A DNA stretch of 64,000 bases, taken from the NCBI GenBank assembly GCA_030704615.1, contig CM060731.1, positions 17,918,001-17,982,000 on the forward strand, written 5' to 3'. The stretch is from Takakia lepidozioides. Lineage: Eukaryota; Streptophyta; Takakiopsida; Takakiales; Takakiaceae. Each line of letters starts with the position of its first letter. The stretch's first letter is position 1. Below the pieces are notes generated by a model. That model saw only the letters and a program-made list of their open reading frames with translations. It ran no database searches and had not been told where the DNA came from. Of the stretch, positions 57,962-64,000 are shown piece by piece. Position numbers and translations under genes: made by a program.

Positions 57962-60900
57962 ATGGGGCGTAAGCCTAAGGTGACGTTAGGCCCGGGACAG
58001 GCGCTCATCAAGCAGCGCTCTCATGCCACACATCAGCAGAAACATGGTGGCCGGCCTGGAGGTGGCAGAGAAAGCAAGCCTTTGGAATCTATAATTGACG
58101 TCCGTGATCTAGACGAGGTGATGGAGCAGGCAGAGCTGGCTGGACGGATCTTTTCTGCTCTCAACCCACTTCCGGAGCTCCTTGTTACCCCGTATGTTTT
58201 CTGAGACCTCTTCATGTGTGCGTTTCGGGGACTGCTGTAATTCTGAGATTGCATGTTAGACGTCCTAACCTCACGGTCTGCAGTTGAAATGTCGCAGTTC
58301 CTGTTGGAATTGAGATCGAATTTCAGCAACAAGGATTGATCAGTTAGCCCTCGTGTGGGATTCCGCGCTCCCTTGAGTGTTCAAGTTGCCACCCTATGGA
58401 ACAAGAAGTGAATCATAGGTCTGAAAATATGTATGTAAATGTGCTGGAAATATAGGAAACCCTTTGAACGAGGACCAGAGGAAAGAGTAATAGCTGAATT
58501 ATAATCAAAAGTGATGCTAGTTGAGGCGTCCATAGGGACGAAAAAATCAGACATAGAGAGAAGACAACTACTTAGGGCATGGTTGACATCGATTATCAAC
58601 GTCCAGTAGGTGACGGAGCGAGTATGTTGCCCGTGGGTTGGACCAGGTGCTGCAACGAGGGTGTCATTTGTGATAGAATGTGGTAGCCTGCTTGTCTGAT
58701 TTGTAATATAGGGACTTTGGTGGTGCAGAGATACAGACTTAAGCAGCTTGAAAGAGAAAAAGGAGCAGCAGTTAGCAGAGGAAGCTTTGCATCAGTCTAG
58801 TCTTACCATCCCACGAAGGTGCTTTGGTATCCTTTTCGCCTGCCAAAAGATTTGGAGGGGCTTGTTTTGGTGTGAAGATGAAAGTAGGTCTTTCTGTGTT
58901 AGCAGTTATTTGCTGGAAAGGATGCACCACCGTGAGTAAGCATCTGGCCTTGAAGCAACTCAGTATATGATTGCTTGATAGGTAAATTGTTTCCTTCTGG
59001 GAGGGGGTTTGTATCATTGTCTGGATTCTCACAAAGTGACAAATTTTATCTGGCAGCCAAATGGATGATGGTAAGGATGAAGGGAAAGAAGAGAGATTGA
59101 AAGTTGAGGCTTGTGATGAATTGCAGACCTAAATGGCATGCGAGTATGAGTGCCCAAGAGCTGGACGTGCAGGAGCGGCAGTCCTTTTTAACTTGGCGCC
59201 GAGGATTAGCCAGGTGTGCATTATGGTTACTCTATTTCTATGTGTTCTCTACTGGCACCTAGTCACCAAAAACATAGTTATCCAAGTTTTTGTGGGTCTT
59301 TTGGTTTCAACCCGTGGCAGGAAGGAAAATGGATATCCAAGTCTTTTGAGGTGTATTGTGTATCAAGTGGAAGCTCAGATTTAGAGAACCACGAGTCTGG
59401 CTAGGGGGCTGTCAGTGTGGGGAAGGGTTACATGGCAGCCACATATCTGTGATTGATCTTTGGGGATATTCTGCAGACTGGAGGACAATGAGAAGCTGGT
59501 TCTAACACCTTTTGAGAAAAATCTGGATATCTGGAGGCAATTGTGGCGTGTGCTTGAACGTTGTGATTTGGTACAACTCGTTCCTTTTCTTCACCTGTCT
59601 CTGATGTTATGGCCATCTCACTGCTCTCTGAGGTCTGCCATGGACAGGTCACTGGTGAAGGGATCATGTCAAGGGGGGCAAGGGTAAGCGTGTCTGTGTA
59701 CATGAGCTGACCATTGTATTCTGTGTGCCTCAACAGGTGGTAATGGTTGTAGATGCACGGAATCCATTATTCTATCGATGTCCTGATTTGGAGGTGGGTA
59801 TTTGATATTAACTGTTTCAATGATTTTGAACTCTAGCTTTGTCAATCTGAGGATAGTATGTCTGTTAGTTCGATGGGTTGAATTTTTGCAGTGATCTTCC
59901 AACCATGACAAACGTTATTGAACTGAGGTGTTGGGGGAATTGAGCAGGCATATGTGAAGGAGATGGACATCAACAAGAAGACAATGCTGCTGCTCAACAA
60001 GGCCGACCTGTTGCCAAGTGCGATAAGGTGTTTGCTTACTTCTATCCCTTTTTTCACTGTACAAAAGAGGTCTGCTATGCTGAGCATTGCTAATGGACAC
60101 AGCTGTGCCATGTCACTCTCCTTCTTTGGTGCTTACCCAAGAGATGTTTGGTTCTCTTATTGCAACTCGAGACCTTCCATCGTTAATCCCCAAACAAGAA
60201 CCTCATCTATCAAATGCATCATGCAATGGTGTTGATATTAGTCCTGTTTGGTTGTATGAATGTACTTGCACTAGCTGTTACATCAGTTGATTCACCATTT
60301 GTTCTTTGCCACTGCAGTTCCACGTTTTATCTAGGTGGTTAAAAATATTTGTATGGGAATGTTGATGGGAGGTCTGGGTGACAATAACAATCAAAATGTG
60401 GTATGAGATGCAGAGCCAAGTGGGCCCGCTACTTGAAGTCACAGGGCATTTCCTACTTGTTCTGGTCTGCCAAAGCTGCTACAGCTTTGCTTGAGGGTAA
60501 GACTCATAGCGCCACAAGCATACCTGCTTCTAATATTCCTGGAGGACACTCTGAGGAGATGGAGATTGACAATGGTGAGGAGACAGCCATTTTAGGACGG
60601 GAAGACCTTCTGGATCACTTGCAAAAGGAAGCTGAAGAAATTGCAGAAGCTCGGAAAAAAGCATTCCAGACGTTTATCATGCAGCATTCAGATGCCCATG
60701 GTAGCGAAGATGGAGATGACAGGGTCAGTGCAGTAAATAGTGCAGGACGAGTGGTGGTCGGGTTTGTGGGCTACCCTAATGTGGGGAAGAGCTCAACCAT
60801 CAATGCATTGGTTGGAGAAAAGAAAACAGGCGTAACATCCACTCCAGGGAAGACTAAGCATTTTCAGACACTGATAATCAGTGATAGGCTGATGCTCTGT

Positions 60901-61713
60901 GACTGTCCAGGGTTAGTTTTCCCCTCCTTCACCAGCTCTCGATCAGATATGGTTGCTGCAGGTGTGCTTCCAATAGATCGGATGACTGACCATCGTGGAC
61001 CTATTCAGGTGGTTGCGTCACAGGTCCCAAGAGCCACACTGGAGTCTTTGTATGGAATTGTGCTGCCTCCACCAAAGCCATACGAGCCTCAGAACAGGCC
61101 ACCCTTGGCAGCTGAGTTATTAAGGGCATTTGCTCAGTCCCGAGGCCAGGTTGCATCTAGTGGACTTCCTGATGAGACTCGTGCCTCCCGACAGATTTTG
61201 AAAGACTATCTTAGTGGCAAACTTCTTTACTGTCATCTCCCTCCCAATGAGTTACATGATGGCTCTGCAGAGGAGGGGCAACTTACTACTGCTAATGGGA
61301 AAGAAGAGCAGAGTTGCTCAGAAGGAGAAGATTGTACTAGTGAGAGTGATTCAGCTTCAGTTAGTGATGATGGCTCCATGGTAGTAACTTCAGAAATGGC
61401 TACAAGAAGTGAGGGGGAAGAGAGTGGCGTTGCAGGAGCACGGTTTTTGGGGGTTGTCAGTTCAAGCAGTTCCGACTCTAAGTTGCCAGGTGTTTTTAGT
61501 GATCTGGATACATTGAGTCTTGGGTCTGATTCTCAGCGTTCAAAGAATAGAGTCAAGTTAGCAACACATAAGTTGCAAAGGAAGGCTCCTAGAAAGAAGG
61601 ATCGTTCTTGGAGGGTTGGAAACGATGGCTCAGATGGAATGCCCCTCGTTAGGGCAGTCCAGAAACCTGTAAGCTATGGTGCTGCACAAGTTTCTACACT
61701 TACAGCACCTTGA
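57962..61713 (+). CDS. LSG1: LSG1-type circularly permuted GTPase (60S ribosome maturation)
   Basis: Cytoplasmic GTPase that releases the export adaptor NMD3 from pre-60S subunits. Seven exons close in frame to 645 residues: 57962-58191, 58729-58818, 59127-59213, 59477-59570, 59737-59793, 59948-60027 and 60414-61713. The N-terminus is MGRKPKVTLGPGQALIKQRS. Then come QSFLTWRRGLAR, LTPFEKNLDIWRQLWRVLER and VVMVVDARNPLFYRCPDLE. The G motifs are in permuted order, G4 NKADLLP before G1 GFVGYPNVGKSSTINAL, G2 TSTPGKTKHFQT and G3 DCPGLVFPSF. LPIDRMTDH, ELLRAFAQSRG and SSGLPDETRASRQILKDYLSG follow. The tail is acidic/serine-rich, then basic. The upstream frame is open to an earlier ATG at 57914, but MGRK fits the family start. 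Confidence 0.94.
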
Positions 61714-62720
61714 CGCTCTGTAAACTAGAAACCGTTATAGGTACTATGTTTATTATAGTGGGTTGCACTCACAAAACAGGTTCATCCTTTAACCTTGTAC
61801 AGTGTGATGTCAAACTCAATATGGTCCATCAAGTATATATTGAACTTTGAGCCTGCTCTGAAGAGATTTGACTTGACCTTTTTTGCTTCACTCTGGACGA
61901 GATACAGGTGAAATAGCAGTAAGGCATGCTGTATGACAAGTAATTATGAACGATACCAAAAGTGGTCTGCAACAAGTTTTAGATGGGCTGTGATGAATCT
62001 TAGAGAAGTATGGTTTACAATCTGTCTCAAAGTTGCCTACATTGTTCTGTTCTGTCATTTTTCTGAGTTGGGCACCACACATACAACTTATTAATCATAT
62101 CTGCCAGAATAGATACTATTGCCCTACAAAGCTTGGATCCTAAGGCAATGATGATTGCATTCTTTTACTAGAGAGATGGTGCTGTGTGCGAGTGGAAGTG
62201 GGAGGGAAGCATAGGTACTTAAGATGTAAACATAATTGTATAAAAGGAAGGTTGACTCTTGCTAAAACTCTTGTCAGGTTCCATGGGCACTCCCCCTAGC
62301 CCCCAAGTGAATCACCCCAATTTCAAACCAACCACATTGATTGCTATAGAATACTTTCAAAGAGTGTCCCCATGAGTTGCCCCTTCCGACAGTGGCGAAC
62401 TAAGGAAGGACGATAACAAGGGTGGCATGATTTAAGGAGAGCTTTGTATGTGACTCCACACTTGGGCCAGGATATGCATTCTCATTCAATTTCTGTTGGC
62501 CTCTTGTGGTTCTCAACTTTGAATAGTCTCGAGTTATTGATTTTATCGCTGGCTTCAATCACCTCTTTTGCAAACCTCTCTTGCAAATACACTACACAGA
62601 ATAGAGGTCGCTTGCCGGCAAAGCAACCTAGGGATAATTATGGTATAACTTAATAAATTTAAGACAAGGATCGGCCCTGCTTCACACTATACACTAGGTC
62701 GATGCTTTACATACAATGTG
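61714..62720. other. Convergent 3' flanks; nothing else recognised
   Basis: 3' flank of LSG1 (+) and of the O-fucosyltransferase gene (-). No gene or repeat is recognised. Confidence 0.55.
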
Positions 62721-63774
62721 CTATTGTCTTTGTGCTAATCCTACCATCCCCCCTCCTCTGCTACCGTTGGTCTGCAATATTTGTAAATTTGTTTTGAAAG
62801 GAGCCCTAGTGGGTGGACTCCTGAGGTGCTTGGATATTTCCAGGGGGCTGGGCTGAGAGCACAGGCAATCTGGGAGTGGGTTGGTATAAAAAGCCTCCTC
62901 GGTGCGTAACCGGTCCCGTCCTTTAGTCCCTTTCATTGGGCCCTTCCGTTTTCGGGGTGCTCCTTGCCTGAGTACCACAGTAAGAAGTGTATACACCCTC
63001 ACACAGTTAGAAATCCTTCACTAGTGATAGTGTTCCCTACTTCAGACCTTCACTGATCTCATGAGCTCCTCCGTGAGTAGCAAGAACTCGGATGCATGCA
63101 TTTGTAGGTGGCCCAAGGAAGTTACCGCACCCTCATTGTTATTTTTAATAGACAAGGCCAAGACCCCAGCACTTCATTTGAAACCATTTCACAGAAAAGG
63201 CAAAGCCAAGAAAAATCCACCCATATTAACTCGTGGTTGCAATACTAATCCAACCAAGCCAGCATGAAGAAGTTGGCGGGCAGATTCACTGAAATCTCCA
63301 AAGAAATAGTATCCAAAGAAAGCAGTGATCCACTGGGAAACACCATTGAGGAGGGAAGGATATTTTAGATTTTAGATTTTGGACTTACCGCCACTGGTGA
63401 ATCTCAGTAATCGACTCTGCAACTTGCCAGCCTTCCTGAAGCTCTCCTCTATCCAGCATGTCAAATAGGGTTACAAGCTCTTTCCTGCCACCATTAAGAG
63501 CCCAAGAAAGTCAATTGTAGGGTACTTCTAGCCAGTGAGGCATGGTAACAGCTATACATGAAGGGGGAGACTGGTCCAAAGATCCCTACCTATCGGGACT
63601 TATTGTTTTCCGGTGTCCAAAGTACCGGCGATGACCCTCCACAGCATGGGCCATGTTCCCTGAGTAGGAAGGTACAAACACGTCACTTTCCACAGAGACA
63701 ATATAGTCCAGGGCTGCCATTTGGGAAGCATGCTTGGCAAATGGTTCCAGTTCCTCGAAAGTTGCTATAGTTTC
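62721..63774 (-). CDS. Plant protein O-fucosyltransferase family (DUF246), 3' exons
   Basis: C-terminal part of a Golgi GDP-fucose O-fucosyltransferase-type protein. Three exons join in phase: 63774-63590 ([20 protein letters not shown], then [20 protein letters not shown] and [11 protein letters not shown]), 63484-63389 ([20 protein letters not shown] to ITEIHQW) and 62967-62721 ([11 protein letters not shown] to [14 protein letters not shown] and a tail ending GLAQRQ). The blocks ALDYxVS ... F-V-P-S-Y-x-G-N-M ... V-E-G-H-R-R-Y and the near-terminal Y-x-N-P-L-P-D-C-L-C are diagnostic of the family. The catalytic N-terminal half lies beyond the right edge. Confidence 0.9.
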
Positions 63775-64000
63775 CTGTGGAACATTATGCCACATGTTAG
63801 AAAAGTACCAGATACATGCAAAGTTGGCAATACAGACACATTCATGGCTACAACAATCGGCTATATCACTTCACATGAGACGTAGCATTGGTGCATGAGT
63901 CCTCTGACCCCCCTAGTCCTATCAGCAAATGGTGCAGACCCTCAGATGTGAGATCAAGAGCGGAACACCCTGTCTCTACCACCTACATTGTATGTTTTAA

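Overview
The window looks like nuclear DNA of a land plant. It has spliced genes with GT-AG introns, plastid-targeted proteins (a sigma factor, a DUF92 phytyl-phosphate kinase, a PHT4 transporter), plant-specific families, two long PLS-class PPR genes, and a large share of decayed transposons. The PPR genes once carried DYW-type C-termini and consist of nearly uniform repeat triads. That, together with the transposon mix, suggests a seed-free plant such as a fern, lycophyte or moss, but the sequence alone does not fix the species.

Layout from left to right: a PHT4-type anion transporter leaving the left edge (-); a small gene of plant-specific domain family TIGR01589 (-, 3' exons resolved); a dead LINE with a zinc-binding RT tail (+, about 5.4-6.8 kb); a gene-poor stretch; a second, dead LINE with an N-terminal zinc finger, RT and a C-terminal nuclease-like domain (+, about 10-14 kb); an alpha/beta hydrolase with a premature stop (+); a six-exon plastid sigma factor (-, 15.7-20.5 kb); a foldback-repeat cluster; a PPR gene with a decayed DYW tail and upstream exons for an OSB-type PDF motif (-, 22-25.5 kb); a 14-exon (6-4) photolyase (+, 26.8-31.6 kb); a five-exon VTE6 gene (-, 32.4-36.2 kb); a transposon-rich stretch with hAT-type and foldback elements (40.5-42.8 kb); an AMMECR1 gene with an exon-1 frameshift (+, 45.4-48.0 kb); a foldback and a 3.86-kb hAT transposon with perfect 8-bp target duplications (49.2-53.3 kb); a second PDF-PPR gene with a decayed DYW tail (-, 53.5-56.6 kb); an LSG1 GTPase (+, 58.0-61.7 kb); and the 3' exons of a protein O-fucosyltransferase (-) at the right edge.

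Exon borders were deduced by joining reading frames at GT-AG sites and checking phase. The sigma factor, photolyase, VTE6 and LSG1 close perfectly in frame (561, 553, 359 and 645 residues). Several genes act in the plastid or in organelle gene expression, but there is no operon logic and neighbours are independent.

The most unusual signal is a PPR architecture found twice, 30 kb apart. A PDF motif, known from organellar single-stranded DNA-binding (OSB) proteins, precedes a PLS-type PPR array. One copy has introns in the N-terminal part and the other has none. In both, the C-terminal DYW editing domain is broken, in different ways.
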